A stretch of 64,000 bases of DNA from an uncultured Rikenellaceae bacterium (GCA_946486375.1 CAMLTW010000002.1:124001-188000), one strand, 5' to 3'. Positions 9,228 to 19,075 are shown, numbered from the stretch's first letter. Numbers and translations: made by a program. Notes: generated from the sequence alone by a model not told the origin.

Positions 9228-10742
9228 TCAGGCTTCGCGGGGTTCCGTCAGCGACTCCGGGGCGATGTCCAGCCGGATGAATTCTTTGTCGTGCTGGATT
9301 ATCAGGGCATGGTCGCCGATCCAGTGCATACTCCAGATTCCCGAAGGAAGGTCTTGCAAATAGTATTCGAAGACGGAGGCGAAATATCCGCCATATTCCT
9401 CGTCCGTAAAATGCTTGTAGAAAGTCACTTCGTATTCGCCTTCGAAAGTAGGGCGAACCGCGGCGATCAGACCCGTGTTTCCGTTGACGGCCAGATAGTC
9501 CGCCCTCAGCTCCAGAAAGTCTCCGCCGCCATCCTTGTGCACGACGTACCAATGGGCATCGTTGTAGTCGCCGATGCTCGAAAAAGCTACATGCAGGTTC
9601 AGCTCGGGATCGTACCCGTGGTATTCGTAACGGCGGTCTTCTTCGTCGCGTTCGAAGATCGCTTCGCCCGCTTCGTTGCGGATGCGCAGGGGACGGCTGT
9701 CGTCGCAACCCTCGAAATGTTTCGAATCGCTGAACCCGCCGTCCGGAGCCCGGAACTCTTTTTCCGTCAACAGGGTTACTTCTATGTCGTCGCGCAGTTC
9801 TTCTTCCGGGTCGTAGTACCGTGTTTCGGTAAGTTCGCCGTATTCATAATTCATCCTCGATGTGACGTTTCCTTCGGCATCGTAAGTTTCGAAAATACCG
9901 TGAGGAGTCATATCGCGGGTGTAGCGTTCCAGCGAAAGCAGCAGTCCGCGCTTGTAGTCGCGGATTTCGATTTCGACCCCCTCGTTATAGGCGACGGTGT
10001 CGATGCGCGTCGAATCGCATTCCTTTTTGTTCTCGGATACGTAATGCTTCCTGCCGTCTCCGTCGAAAACCGTTCGCTGTTCCAGCCCCTTCCAGTTTTC
10101 GTAAAACGACCACCGCTCGGTCATTACGGGCGAACCGCCTTCCCGGTAGTAGCTGGCATGGATGGTTCCGTAGGTGTCCGTCGCATCCCCGTATGACCAT
10201 TCTTCCGACCAGCCGTCCTGCAGATTGTCGCGATAGTTGCAGACCGATTCGATCCGGCCTTTGTTGTCCCAGCGAATGCTTTTGCCGTGCAGCCTGCCGC
10301 CGACATACTCCTGCGAACGGTACGGCGTGCTTTTTTCGTCGTCGTACCATTCCATATGGGTGCCTTCCAGACGGTTGCCGACCATGTCGTATTCCCGGAA
10401 AGGGCGGTTGGAATAAAAGTACTCCCGGTGATGCGTTCGGCCTTCCCCCAGCCGGATTTCTTCCTCGAGCAGGGTATTCGTTTTGTAATCGTAAAAGCGT
10501 ACGGTATCGCCTTCGATTCCGTCGCGGAAAGTGGAAAGTTTGTATCGGAGCACGAAGTCATCGGTGATGTAGCGGATTTTGCAAAGTCCCTGCAGCTTTT
10601 CTCCTTGGTAAAACCGGACTTGTTGCCCGTTTTCCTTCCGGACGGTAATGTCCGCTTCATGCAGATCCCGTTGCGCGTTTGCGGTAAAGCTAAGAAGTAG
10701 AACAATGATTGTCAGACGGAATTTGAACGAGGCGTTATCCAT
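9228..10742 (-). CDS. Secreted repeat protein, YwqK/MORN-like
   Basis: A 504-residue protein with a signal peptide (MDNASFKFRLTIIVLLLSF, cleaved near TANAQ). I prefer this ATG to one seven codons upstream because it begins the signal. The mature part holds repeated short beta units such as GRIESVCNYRDNLQDGWSEE and GNVTSRMNYEYGELTETRYY, the MORN/YwqK pattern in which a Gly-rich strand is followed by an aromatic turn; at least six such units lie between residues ~60 and 320. The C-terminal third is not repetitive and is unrecognised. YwqK-like proteins are sometimes annotated as antitoxins, but no toxin partner is next to it. Function unknown. Confidence 0.68.
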   Translation of the reverse strand: MDNASFKFRLTIIVLLLSFTANAQRDLHEADITVRKENGQQVRFYQGEKLQGLCKIRYITDDFVLRYKLSTFRDGIEGDTVRFYDYKTNTLLEEEIRLGEGRTHHREYFYSNRPFREYDMVGNRLEGTHMEWYDDEKSTPYRSQEYVGGRLHGKSIRWDNKGRIESVCNYRDNLQDGWSEEWSYGDATDTYGTIHASYYREGGSPVMTERWSFYENWKGLEQRTVFDGDGRKHYVSENKKECDSTRIDTVAYNEGVEIEIRDYKRGLLLSLERYTRDMTPHGIFETYDAEGNVTSRMNYEYGELTETRYYDPEEELRDDIEVTLLTEKEFRAPDGGFSDSKHFEGCDDSRPLRIRNEAGEAIFERDEEDRRYEYHGYDPELNLHVAFSSIGDYNDAHWYVVHKDGGGDFLELRADYLAVNGNTGLIAAVRPTFEGEYEVTFYKHFTDEEYGGYFASVFEYYLQDLPSGIWSMHWIGDHALIIQHDKEFIRLDIAPESLTEPREA

Positions 10743-10774
10743 GGCGTAAGGAATGTTGATCAAACGAATTTTAT

Positions 10775-10799
10775 AACGGGAACCGACAAGGTTCCCGTT
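10775..10799 (-). terminator. Hairpin downstream of the UDP-glucuronate decarboxylase gene
   Basis: Perfect 10-bp stem (10775-10784 with 10790-10799) with a 5-nt loop, 25 nt after the uxs-type stop. The following minus-strand stretch is only A/T rich, without a clean T-run, so it is a weak or processed terminator. Confidence 0.45.
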
Positions 10800-10823
10800 T
10801 ATTGCTTCTGATATAAAAAAGCG

Positions 10824-11759
10824 TCATATTTTTTCCTGAAAGAAGCGAATGGTTTTTCGGAGTCCTTCTTCGAGGGGTATCCGGGGTTGCCAGCCGCCTA
10901 GCTTTTCGCGGGCCAGCGAGATGTCGGGCTGCCGCTGCCGGGGGTCGTCCGAGGGGAGCGGTCGAAAGACGATCTTCGATTTCGATCCCGTCAGCTCGAG
11001 CACTTTTTCGGCCAGCTCCAGCATGGTGAATTCACCCGGATTCCCGATGTTCACCGGGCCGGTGAAATCGTCCCCCGCAGCCATCATCCGCACCATGCCC
11101 TCCACCAGATCATCCACGTACTGAAAACTGCGGGTCTGGCTTCCGTCTCCGTAGATGGTGATGTCCTCTCCCCTCAGCGCCTGAACGATGAAGTTCGATA
11201 CTACTCTTCCGTCGTGGGGATTCATCCGCGGACCGTAGGTGTTGAAAATGCGGACGATCCTAACTTTCACTCCGTTTTGCCGGTGGTAGTCCATAAAGAG
11301 GGTTTCGGCGCAGCGCTTCCCCTCGTCGTAGCAGGATCGCAACCCGATGGGATTCACGTTCCCCCAGTAGCCTTCCACCTGGGGATGTACGGCGGGATCG
11401 CCATAGACCTCGCTGGTGGAGGCCTGAAGAATCTTCGCCTTCACCCGCTTGGCCAGCCCGAGCATGTTGATGGCGCCCATGACGGAGGTTTTGACCGTTT
11501 TGATGGGGTTGTACTGATAGTGCACGGGCGATGCCGGGCAGGCCAGGTTGTAGATCTCGTCCACCTCGGCATAGTAGGGCGCCGTCACGTCGTGGCGCAC
11601 CGGCTCGAAGCGGGGATCGGCCATCAGGTGGAAGATGTTCTCCCGGCTTCCGGTGAAATAGTTGTCCAGACAGATGACTTCGTTTCCTTCCGCGAGCAGC
11701 CGCTCGCACAGGTGCGAGCCGATAAAGCCCGCTCCCCCGGTAACCAATATCCGTTTCAT
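10824..11759 (-). CDS. UDP-glucuronate decarboxylase (UDP-xylose synthase)
   Basis: Converts UDP-glucuronate to UDP-xylose through a 4-keto intermediate with bound NAD; short-chain dehydrogenase/epimerase fold. The 311-residue protein has the nucleotide-binding GGAGFIG at 8-14, the family phrase [18 protein letters not shown], and the catalytic Tyr144-xxx-Lys148 in SCYDEGKR. It lacks a membrane anchor, as bacterial forms do. Its start overlaps the end of the UDP-glucose dehydrogenase gene as ATGA (11756-11759), so the pair should make UDP-glucuronate and then UDP-xylose, presumably for surface glycans. Confidence 0.93.
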   Translation of the reverse strand: MKRILVTGGAGFIGSHLCERLLAEGNEVICLDNYFTGSRENIFHLMADPRFEPVRHDVTAPYYAEVDEIYNLACPASPVHYQYNPIKTVKTSVMGAINMLGLAKRVKAKILQASTSEVYGDPAVHPQVEGYWGNVNPIGLRSCYDEGKRCAETLFMDYHRQNGVKVRIVRIFNTYGPRMNPHDGRVVSNFIVQALRGEDITIYGDGSQTRSFQYVDDLVEGMVRMMAAGDDFTGPVNIGNPGEFTMLELAEKVLELTGSKSKIVFRPLPSDDPRQRQPDISLAREKLGGWQPRIPLEEGLRKTIRFFQEKI

Positions 11760-13108
11760 TTCGCTTGAGACTTAGCGATTCGACCTTTCGTTTTGCCGTA
11801 TCCGATGCCGTAGCATACGATTCCTTCCCCTTCGAGGGCCTCGGGCTGGTAGATGTTGCGTCCGTCGAAAACCAGCGGACGGTTCATCAGGCGCTTGACC
11901 GTCTCCCAGGAAGGGAGGCGGAACTCCTTCCACTCGGTTACCAGCATCAGAGCGTCGGCGCCCGTGAGCGCTTCGTACTTGTCCGGGCAGCAGGCGATCC
12001 GGTCGCCCAGCCGCCTTTTGGCCTCTTCCATCGCCACCGGATCGTAGGCCCGAACCCGGCAGCCGGCTTCCAGAAGCCGCTCGATGAGCACCAGCGAGGG
12101 AGCCTCGCGCATGTCGTCCGTCTCGGGCTTGAACGAAAGCCCCCAAAGGGTCACCGTCTTTCCCGACACCTCTCCCCGGAAGTGATCGCGGAACTTTTCA
12201 AAAAGCACCTCCTTCTGCAGGCGGTTCACCTCTTCCACCGCTTCGATCACCCGCATGCGGCATCCGTGTTCCCTGCCCGTGTTGTAGAGCGCCTTCACGT
12301 CCTTGGGGAAACACGATCCTCCGTAGCCGATTCCCGCATACAGAAATTTGGAACCGATCCTGGGGTCGGCGCCCACTCCCCGGCGCACCTGGTTCACATC
12401 GGCGCCCACCCGTTCGCACAGGTTGGCGATCTCGTTCATAAAGCTGATGCGCGTGGCCAGCATCGAGTTTGCGGTGTATTTGGTCATTTCGGCCGATGCC
12501 ACGTCCATGAACAGGAGCGGATGCCCGTTGAGGGTGAACGGACGGTAGAGTTTTTCCATCAGCCCGCGGGCTTTGTCGGAATTCACCCCCACTACGATCC
12601 GGTCGGGACGCATGAAATCGTCGATGGCATCCCCTTCCTTCAAAAACTCGGGATTCGAGGCCACATCGAACCCGATGGACAGCCTCCGCTTTTCCAGCTC
12701 CTCCCGGATGGCGGCTTCCACCTTATGAGAGGTGCCTACCGGAACGGTGCTTTTGGTGACCATCAAAACGTATCGGTTCATCGTCCGGCCTACGGTTCGG
12801 GCCACTTCCAGCACGTAGCGCAGATCGGCGCTGCCGTCCTCGCCCGGAGGGGTTCCCACGGCCGAGAAGACGATCTCCACCCGGTCGATCACCCGGGCCA
12901 GGTCGGTCTCGAAGGAGAGCCTTCCGGCTGCGACGTTCTTTTTGACCAGCTCTTCCAGCCCCGGTTCGTAGATGGGGATCACCCCCCGTTTCAGCCCTTC
13001 GATCTTGGCCCGGTCGATGTCCACGCACACGATCTCAACGCCCATTTCCGCAAAGCATGTCCCCGTCACCAGGCCTACGTAACCAGTCCCTATTATCGCT
13101 ATTTTCAT
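11756..13108 (-). CDS. ugd: UDP-glucose 6-dehydrogenase
   Basis: Oxidises UDP-glucose to UDP-glucuronate with two NAD+. The 450-residue protein has the Rossmann motif [10 protein letters not shown] at the N-terminus, the middle-domain block [12 protein letters not shown], and the catalytic Cys266 in [10 protein letters not shown]; the C-terminal UDP-binding domain runs to about residue 430. It is coupled by ATGA overlap to the decarboxylase that uses its product. The ~450 bp upstream is non-coding and holds two -7-like elements. The main Wzx/Wzy locus lies 22 kb away, so this pair may feed another glycan or act centrally. Confidence 0.95.
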   Translation of the reverse strand: MKIAIIGTGYVGLVTGTCFAEMGVEIVCVDIDRAKIEGLKRGVIPIYEPGLEELVKKNVAAGRLSFETDLARVIDRVEIVFSAVGTPPGEDGSADLRYVLEVARTVGRTMNRYVLMVTKSTVPVGTSHKVEAAIREELEKRRLSIGFDVASNPEFLKEGDAIDDFMRPDRIVVGVNSDKARGLMEKLYRPFTLNGHPLLFMDVASAEMTKYTANSMLATRISFMNEIANLCERVGADVNQVRRGVGADPRIGSKFLYAGIGYGGSCFPKDVKALYNTGREHGCRMRVIEAVEEVNRLQKEVLFEKFRDHFRGEVSGKTVTLWGLSFKPETDDMREAPSLVLIERLLEAGCRVRAYDPVAMEEAKRRLGDRIACCPDKYEALTGADALMLVTEWKEFRLPSWETVKRLMNRPLVFDGRNIYQPEALEGEGIVCYGIGYGKTKGRIAKSQAK

Positions 13109-13555
13109 GTTCGGTTTCCGATATGTTGTGTCGATTATTGATTCTTTAGAGTTTCTCCCTCTCGGTTTCTTCCTGCAAAGGTAAGGTTTTTCCGGATAGT
13201 CGCGCCGTTTTTTCCGGAACGCCGGAACAACTTCTGGCCCGGTGTCGGCTTTTCCGGTTAGACAAATATAGGAAAGTTCCGGAAAAGTGTGACGCTATTG
13301 GTCGGTTTTTAATACGGATCGGAACGGAATGGAAAAAAATTGTTTGCATCTATGGGGGGATTGTGTTGTAAAACGTGTATTATATTTCCATGATCGCTTG
13401 GTCTTCTCGGAAAAAATCCGTTCTTTTGTATCTACCGTGATCGGTGTCCGACCGGACGGAATGAAAGCGGCGGGGATTCCGGGGGAAAGCGAAATTCGGA
13501 TATTCGGACATTTTTTCGACTGTATTATCATTTATTTTCGAAACCTCGACGCAGG
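13109..13555. other. Intergenic region between divergent ugd and methyltransferase genes
   Basis: 447 bp with no convincing gene; short open frames here lack conserved features and overlap one another on both strands. On the minus strand toward ugd there are two perfect TAnnTTTG -7 elements, at 13176-13183 (TACCTTTG) and 13263-13270 (TATATTTG), without a good -33 partner. On the plus strand the last ~150 bp before the methyltransferase gene are A/T richer than the surroundings, as expected for a promoter. Confidence 0.5.
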
Positions 13556-14194
13556 ATGGCGGATCGTTCTTCATATCGGGAATTCGGCTGGCAGGACGAA
13601 GAGGCTGCGTTTTATCACAAATACCTCATCGGGGGAATTATTCGTCAATTGCCCCCTCCGGATGAACGGGAAGCGGTGCTGGATGTGGGATGCGGGAACG
13701 GTTATTTCGCCGGCGAACTGATGGCCAGGGGCTATTCCGTGTACGGCATCGATGCCTCGGCGGAAGGCATCGCGCTCGCCAACCGAAAGCACCCCGGTCG
13801 GTTTTTCGTCAACGATGTGACGGAGGCCCGTCTTCCGGAAGCCTTGCGCGGCGTCCCCGTCAAAACCGTCGTTTCGATGGAAGTCATCGAGCATTTGTAT
13901 GCTCCCCGCGCTTTCGTGAGTTTCCTGAAGAACATCCTGCTGGAAAACGGGGGCGGTACGCTCATTCTTTCCACGCCCTATCACGGCTATTTGAAGAATG
14001 TGATGCTCGCTTTGTCCGGAAAGATGGATCATCACTGGAGTGCGCTTTGGGAAGGCGGGCATATCAAATTTTGGTCGAAAAGCACCCTTTCCCGTCTCCT
14101 TTCGGAGGCCGGATTCCGGGACATCCGTTTTGCCGGGGTAGGGCGATTCCCTTATTTGTGGCGTCACATGATTTGCCGGGCACGGGTAGGGTAG
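13556..14194 (+). CDS. Class I SAM-dependent methyltransferase
   Basis: Predicted small-molecule methyltransferase of 212 residues. It shows the SAM motif I VLDVGCGNGYFAGEL (about 42-56), the acidic end of strand 2 in VYGIDAS, motif III-like VSMEVIEHL and the post-motif LILSTPYHG; these are typical of the UbiG/Coq3-like group often found in polysaccharide loci. The acceptor is unknown. It diverges from ugd and is followed by a strong terminator, so it is probably a single-gene unit. The start codon is the first ATG before the conserved region. Confidence 0.8.
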   Translation: MADRSSYREFGWQDEEAAFYHKYLIGGIIRQLPPPDEREAVLDVGCGNGYFAGELMARGYSVYGIDASAEGIALANRKHPGRFFVNDVTEARLPEALRGVPVKTVVSMEVIEHLYAPRAFVSFLKNILLENGGGTLILSTPYHGYLKNVMLALSGKMDHHWSALWEGGHIKFWSKSTLSRLLSEAGFRDIRFAGVGRFPYLWRHMICRARVG

Positions 14195-14270
14195 GTGCTG
14201 CGTCGGGCCGTTTTTGCATGATGGGGCTCTTTCTGCCCCGAGCATTCTTTTTCAGGTTCCTCCAAAAGAA

Positions 14271-14300
14271 ACCCCCGGAAAGCAGGGGCTTCCGGGGGTT
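14271..14300. terminator. Bidirectional terminator between methyltransferase and GH2-PA14 genes
   Basis: GC-rich stem: ACCCCCGG at 14271 pairs with CCGGGGGT ending at 14299, extended inward by AAGC/GCTT. It lies between convergent genes, with A-runs on the left and T on the complementary side, so it can serve both. Confidence 0.75.
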
Positions 14301-14322
14301 CGGATAAAAACGGGGAACACGC

Positions 14323-17300
14323 CTATTTTTCCTGACCTGCAAAATCGATCATGTTCAACAATATCTTTTTGGCCACCAGTCCTTCGCTGCCGTCGTGCAA
14401 CAAGTTCCCGTAGAGGTCGAGCGTGGAAAAGAGCACTTTCCCCCTGCCGACCGGAACGATCCCCATCGCCGTTCCGAGTTGCATGGGGTAGGTGTGATAA
14501 GCTCCCACGAGCAATTCTTCCCCGTCCATGACGTGTCCCATGCGTTCGACTCCGGTATGAATCAATCCCTGATAAGGCCAGTTCAAGGCGTCGTTTACGG
14601 GAAGTTCGTCGAAAACGGGATGCGCCCGGTTGAACATCACGCCGCCCAGCCAGTTGGTGCCGACATAGAATTTATCCCGGAAGACCGCATCGCTGTTGCG
14701 CTGGATGACTTCCGCCCAGTCGTCGGTGTTTTCGATGATGTAGACCGCCGTCCCGTCCTGCCGGGCCCGTTCCATCAGCTTCTGCGGGTCGGGCAGCTCC
14801 GGATTGGGAACCGCCCAGACGAGTTTGCACCGCGCATTGCTCCGCGGATGCCGGAACCGGATTTCCACCGAGGCCGGTTTGCCGGCTTCGAGCCGGACTT
14901 TGCCGTCTCCCACGTGCGAACGGTCGCGCCGGATTTCGTAAACGGTCTTGCCGTTTACCAGCAGCTCGATGATGCTTCGGTCGTTGGACTGCACCTGCAG
15001 AGCGTATTCGCCGGTTACCGGCGGCAGGAGTTCTCCTTTCCAGACGATGCCGTATCCGGCGATGGTCGGTACGTGCGGGCTGGGCGTAGCTCCCTCGATG
15101 GCGCTCAGGTTGACGGCATTGGTCGTTTCCCGATAGATTTCCCGTTTGAAATCCATGTCCATGAAGTAAATCGCTTCCAGTCCCTTTTCTCCGGCAGGCG
15201 TCCGCATGGACTCCGCCGGAACCATCGTGAACTGGTCGCTGCGCGGAGGCCGGGAGACGATCACCCAGTCGAGCCGGCCCAGCGAATCGGCATAGGGTTT
15301 CACGGCGCTGGCCGTCCTTCCGTTCAGGAACCCCTGTACGGCGTTTCCGTCTTCCCATACGGCTCCGTTCCCTTTCAGAGTGTTGGATTTCAGGTTGACG
15401 ACCATCAACCCGTCATGGCCTTCCGTAACCGGTCTTCCGTCCGGGGTCAGCAGGGTCGCTTCGAGGGTGTACATGCCTCCCACGGCAGCCGTGGGCACGT
15501 CGATTCCCGGTGCCAGCAGTTCTCCGTAGGTTTCGCCCCCCGTTACGTTCACTTCCTTTTCGGTGCGGTAAGCCGTTTTTCCTGAAGGGTCTTTCAGGAC
15601 GATGACGAGCCGGTGCGGCCCCCGGATATCCTTTTCATTCACGATGTAGAAATCCGTCGTCACCGGCGAACCCGCTTCCGCGATTTGCTGCCGGGGTTTG
15701 ACGGCGATGTAGAGCGGCCGGTTGTAACGGGAGATGATGGACGGGGTGGATTTGGGATATCGGAAACAGTCCACGATGCCCGAATAGTTTTCGATCAGCT
15801 CCGTTTCCCAGCCGTTCACCACGTAGGCGTCCGTCAGGTCGTTGATCCGGGCAGATTCGATTTTCCGTCCCTGGTGTTCGAAGGAAACCCGGCCCAGCGT
15901 CACGGTAAACGTGTCCACCGTCGGAAAGATGTCCCGCAGCCCTTTCCGATCCAGAAACTCGGCGCATTCGTCGTACCATTGCAAAAATTGCACTCCGTCC
16001 CATCCCTTGTATTTCAGCCTGTCGAGTTCGGTCTTGTTCTTTTCGTACCGGGGAGGCGAGGAAACGGCTCCTTCTTCGCCGAAGAAAACGATCTCGGTGC
16101 GGTTCTTCGTGTTGTTGTAATAATCGTCCGGCCCTTTGTAAAGCGCCTGGTTCCAGACGGCGGGGCCGCCCGCGTGGTGGTAGTCGTACCAGCCGTTCCA
16201 GTAAACGGTCGTATCGTAGGGCCGAAGGTGGATTTTGGCCTGGTCGTCGATGTAATCCCCGGCCGCCCAGGCCGAAGTCCGCAGCAGAATTCGGGACGGG
16301 TCGAGCCGGTGCATTTCCCGCATGTGTTCCAGTTCCAGCGCAAGCACGGCGGGCGAGGAAGCCCCGCCTTCGTTTTTCATGTTGTAGATGACCAGGCTCG
16401 GATGGCTTCGGTCGCGTCGTACCATTCGCAGCACTTTTTCCCGCAGGTTCCGGCACAGGAAGTCGTTGTTCGCCTGCAGCCGGTATCCGCCCGGTTCCTC
16501 GAAGAAAAGCAGTCCCAGTTCGTCGGCGTAATCCAGTACGTTCGGCGAACCGATGAAACGGTGGAAATTCAACATGTTCAGTCCGAGCTCTTTGGCGACG
16601 CGAACCTGACGTTCGGCCAGTTCGTCCGTGGGGTAGATGCCGTTCACGGGCCAGAAGCTCCAGCTGATGGCCGAGCGCAGGACGATCCGCTTCCCGTTCA
16701 GCCGGAACACGGCGTCTTTCCCGATGCCGTCCGCTTCGAACCAGCGGAACCCGAACCGGCGGGAAGCTTCGTCGGTAACGGTTTTGCGGTCGCCGAGCCG
16801 GACGTTGCAGAGATAAAGATTGGGATTTTCCACGTCCCAGGGTATCGCTTCGGGAGCATCCACCCGGACGAAGATTTCGTTGTCCCCCGGTTGCAGCGTT
16901 TGACGGTTCAATTCGGCGGCGAACACCGTCCGGGACGGGTCGTCTTTTTCCGATATGTTCACTGAGATATCCCGTTTCACGGTTTTTCCCGTGGTGTTGC
17001 GGACGGTCAGGATGGCGTTGGCCGAAGTGATTTCCGGCAGGTTCTGCATGTAAATGTCCGCTACGTAAACCGGATCGCAGATTTCCAGCGTGACTTTTCC
17101 GGTGACGCCTCCGAAGGCGTGTCCCGGCGGAAGCGTTTTGTCGCCCCATCGGATCAGCGCTCCGTCCCGCCAGTCGTAATTCCCTCCCGCGTCAGTGATC
17201 CGCACGGCCAGTTCCACCGTGGCGCCCGGTTTTACGTAAGGCGTGATGTCCGCTTCGAAGGGGGTGTTGTCCACGATCTGGTAGTCGACGAGCTTCCGGT

Positions 17301-17703
17301 CGATGAAGATTTCGGCCCGCGAGCGGATGGAGCCGAATTTCAGCAGAATCCGTTTGGGCTCCCGGTAATCGGGCAGGGCGATTTTCCGGCTCCACCACGT
17401 GACCCCGTGGATGTCTCCTTCGGGCCCGGATACGGTTTGCAGGTATTCTTCCGCGCTGCCGGGCACCTGCACCGGAATCGCCCGGTCGGAAAACAGGACG
17501 TCCCAGCCTTCGGTCGGGGGAACGACGGGCAGGGACGAAACGTCCACCGGCGTCATGAAGATTTTTTCGTTCTTCCAGTTGGCGGCCTTGTCGGGCCACA
17601 GGTGCCACCCTTCGCCGGAGAGGGAGGTCACGATGCGTTGCTGGCCGGCGACCGAAGCCGCCGCGAGCCACAGCGCCAAACCCAGGAATGCGGTTTTTTT
17701 CAT
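14323..17703 (-). CDS. Large GH2 glycosidase with PA14 domain
   Basis: Predicted periplasmic glycosidase of 1126 residues. I start at MKKTAFLGLALWLAAA, a signal peptide ending near VAGQQ; the frame extends 11 codons further. Domains in order: jelly-roll (about 40-220), Ig-like (220-320), TIM barrel with acid/base in IYNMKNEGG and probable nucleophile in FFGEEGA, then Ig-like modules, a PA14 carbohydrate-binding domain around residues 830-960 (from EAIYFMDMDF to FRHPRSNARC), and a C-terminal ~150 residues that may be a glutamine-amidotransferase/ThuA-like fold. The PA14 insertion is known in some beta-glucosidases and GH2 enzymes. No SusC/SusD pair is adjacent. Substrate not inferable. Confidence 0.87.
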   Translation of the reverse strand: MKKTAFLGLALWLAAASVAGQQRIVTSLSGEGWHLWPDKAANWKNEKIFMTPVDVSSLPVVPPTEGWDVLFSDRAIPVQVPGSAEEYLQTVSGPEGDIHGVTWWSRKIALPDYREPKRILLKFGSIRSRAEIFIDRKLVDYQIVDNTPFEADITPYVKPGATVELAVRITDAGGNYDWRDGALIRWGDKTLPPGHAFGGVTGKVTLEICDPVYVADIYMQNLPEITSANAILTVRNTTGKTVKRDISVNISEKDDPSRTVFAAELNRQTLQPGDNEIFVRVDAPEAIPWDVENPNLYLCNVRLGDRKTVTDEASRRFGFRWFEADGIGKDAVFRLNGKRIVLRSAISWSFWPVNGIYPTDELAERQVRVAKELGLNMLNFHRFIGSPNVLDYADELGLLFFEEPGGYRLQANNDFLCRNLREKVLRMVRRDRSHPSLVIYNMKNEGGASSPAVLALELEHMREMHRLDPSRILLRTSAWAAGDYIDDQAKIHLRPYDTTVYWNGWYDYHHAGGPAVWNQALYKGPDDYYNNTKNRTEIVFFGEEGAVSSPPRYEKNKTELDRLKYKGWDGVQFLQWYDECAEFLDRKGLRDIFPTVDTFTVTLGRVSFEHQGRKIESARINDLTDAYVVNGWETELIENYSGIVDCFRYPKSTPSIISRYNRPLYIAVKPRQQIAEAGSPVTTDFYIVNEKDIRGPHRLVIVLKDPSGKTAYRTEKEVNVTGGETYGELLAPGIDVPTAAVGGMYTLEATLLTPDGRPVTEGHDGLMVVNLKSNTLKGNGAVWEDGNAVQGFLNGRTASAVKPYADSLGRLDWVIVSRPPRSDQFTMVPAESMRTPAGEKGLEAIYFMDMDFKREIYRETTNAVNLSAIEGATPSPHVPTIAGYGIVWKGELLPPVTGEYALQVQSNDRSIIELLVNGKTVYEIRRDRSHVGDGKVRLEAGKPASVEIRFRHPRSNARCKLVWAVPNPELPDPQKLMERARQDGTAVYIIENTDDWAEVIQRNSDAVFRDKFYVGTNWLGGVMFNRAHPVFDELPVNDALNWPYQGLIHTGVERMGHVMDGEELLVGAYHTYPMQLGTAMGIVPVGRGKVLFSTLDLYGNLLHDGSEGLVAKKILLNMIDFAGQEK

Positions 17704-18041
17704 AGATAGCGGTTTAGGGGTTTCGAGGTTTTTCATGTCGTACCGGGAAAAATCCGGACGAATCCGTTTTCAAAACGGGAAGTTAACGGTTTTCGGCGGA
17801 AAATGAAAGGAGAACGACATGCGGAAAGTGCTCCCGGAACGCACGCCGGAGTATGTGTGTTTGAGTTAAGTATTTGAAAATTAATCATTTATTGGTGCTT
17901 TTGGGTGTTTTTCTCTGCACGGATTTTTACGCTAAGCGGTCGCCTGCTTTCTTCCTCCGCCGGAACGGCGGATTTCGGAACAGCGGCGAAGGGGGATAGG
18001 ATTAATGTCTGCGAATCCCTATATTTGCCGAAAACCGACCC
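17704..18041. other. Intergenic region between divergent GH2-PA14 and rluA-type genes
   Basis: 338 bp with no gene I can support. The part near 17870-17920 is A/T rich. A perfect TATATTTG -7 element for the plus strand is at 18020-18027; I found no equally good element facing the glycosidase. Confidence 0.5.
18020..18027 (+). promoter_or_regulatory. -7 element upstream of the pseudouridine synthase gene
   Basis: Reads TATATTTG (TAnnTTTG consensus), 14 nt before the ATG, implying a very short leader. No recognisable -33 at the expected spacing. Confidence 0.35.
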
Positions 18042-18986
18042 ATGAAACCGAAAGAACCGTCCGATATTTTTCCGAAAAAGCCGCACGGAGGAAAGAGCTC
18101 CGGCAGCTCTCCGGTGCGTTTGCCCGTGACGGAAGCGGGGAAACTGCTCGATTTTCTGTTTGCCGCGCTGCCGGACAAAAGCCGGACGACGGTTAAATCC
18201 TATCTGACGCACCGGCAGGTGTCGGTCAACAAACGGGTGCTGACGAAGTTCGATGCCCCGTTGGTTCCGGGGGATACGGTGGAAATCAGCCAGGAGAAGG
18301 GCCGGGAGGAGTTCCGGCATCCGATGCTGCGGATCGTTTACGAGGATGACGAACTGATCGTGATCGACAAAAAGTACGGATTGCTTTCGATGGGAACGGA
18401 ACGGGAAAACCGGAAAACGGCTTACCACATTCTGAGCGAATACGTGAAACGGGCCGATCCGCGCAATCTGATCTTCATTCTGCACCGTCTCGACCGGGAA
18501 ACTTCGGGCCTGATGATGTTCGCCCGCAGCATGCAGGTGCAGGAAAAGATGCAGTCCCGCTGGAACGAAACGGTGCTCGAACGGAAGTACTATGCCGTGG
18601 TGGAGGGAGTGCCCGCGAAGGCGGAAGGCCGGATCGTTTCCTATCTGGCGGAGAACAAAGCGTTCCAAGTGTACGTGACCGATGCCGAAAACGGTCGGGA
18701 GGCGATCACCCGGTATCGGGTGTTGAAGGAAAACGGGGCATACGCCCTGCTGGAACTGGAGCTGGAAACGGGACGCAAAAATCAGATTCGCGTGCAGCTG
18801 GCACATATAGGCCATCCGGTGGCGGGAGACAAAAAGTACGGAGCGAAGACCAATCCCCTGGATCGGGTGGCGCTCCATGCCGGAAGCATCGTTTTTCTGC
18901 ATCCCTCGACGGGAGAACGGATCGGTTTCGAATCCCGTGTGCCGTACCGGTTCAACGCCCTTTTCGATCGGCGCCGGAAGCCGTAG
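18042..18986 (+). CDS. RluA-family 23S rRNA pseudouridine synthase
   Basis: Isomerises specific uridines in rRNA (or tRNA) to pseudouridine. The 314-residue protein has a basic N-terminal tail, an S4 RNA-binding domain (about 30-95, including TVKSYLTHRQVSVN), then the catalytic domain with the family motif HRLDRETSGLM bearing the catalytic Asp, and the later block GRKNQIRVQLAHIGHPVAGD. This resembles RluC/RluD-type enzymes; the target position cannot be assigned. It stands alone between two glycosidase genes. Confidence 0.92.
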   Translation: MKPKEPSDIFPKKPHGGKSSGSSPVRLPVTEAGKLLDFLFAALPDKSRTTVKSYLTHRQVSVNKRVLTKFDAPLVPGDTVEISQEKGREEFRHPMLRIVYEDDELIVIDKKYGLLSMGTERENRKTAYHILSEYVKRADPRNLIFILHRLDRETSGLMMFARSMQVQEKMQSRWNETVLERKYYAVVEGVPAKAEGRIVSYLAENKAFQVYVTDAENGREAITRYRVLKENGAYALLELELETGRKNQIRVQLAHIGHPVAGDKKYGAKTNPLDRVALHAGSIVFLHPSTGERIGFESRVPYRFNALFDRRRKP

Positions 18987-19008
18987 TTAGCGTGAAAAAC
19001 GCTCCGGA

Positions 19009-19040
19009 TTTTCGGGATTCGTCCCGGACCGTTAAATTTG
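19009..19040 (+). promoter_or_regulatory. Probable promoter of the GH43 gene
   Basis: A -33-like TTTT at 19009-19012, a 20-nt spacer and a perfect -7 TAAATTTG at 19033-19040, followed 35 nt later by the GH43 start codon. Confidence 0.45.
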
Positions 19041-19075
19041 CTTGAAACGAACCAACCTAAATTTTGAAGATACGC

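Noticed and set aside
13329..13721. Plus-strand frame overlapping the methyltransferase start
   Set aside because: Frame differs from the methyltransferase and loses any similarity; the intergenic part looks like promoter DNA.
15613..16965. 450-codon plus-strand frame opposite the GH2-PA14 gene
   Set aside because: Complementary-strand artefact; the minus strand carries clear catalytic motifs.
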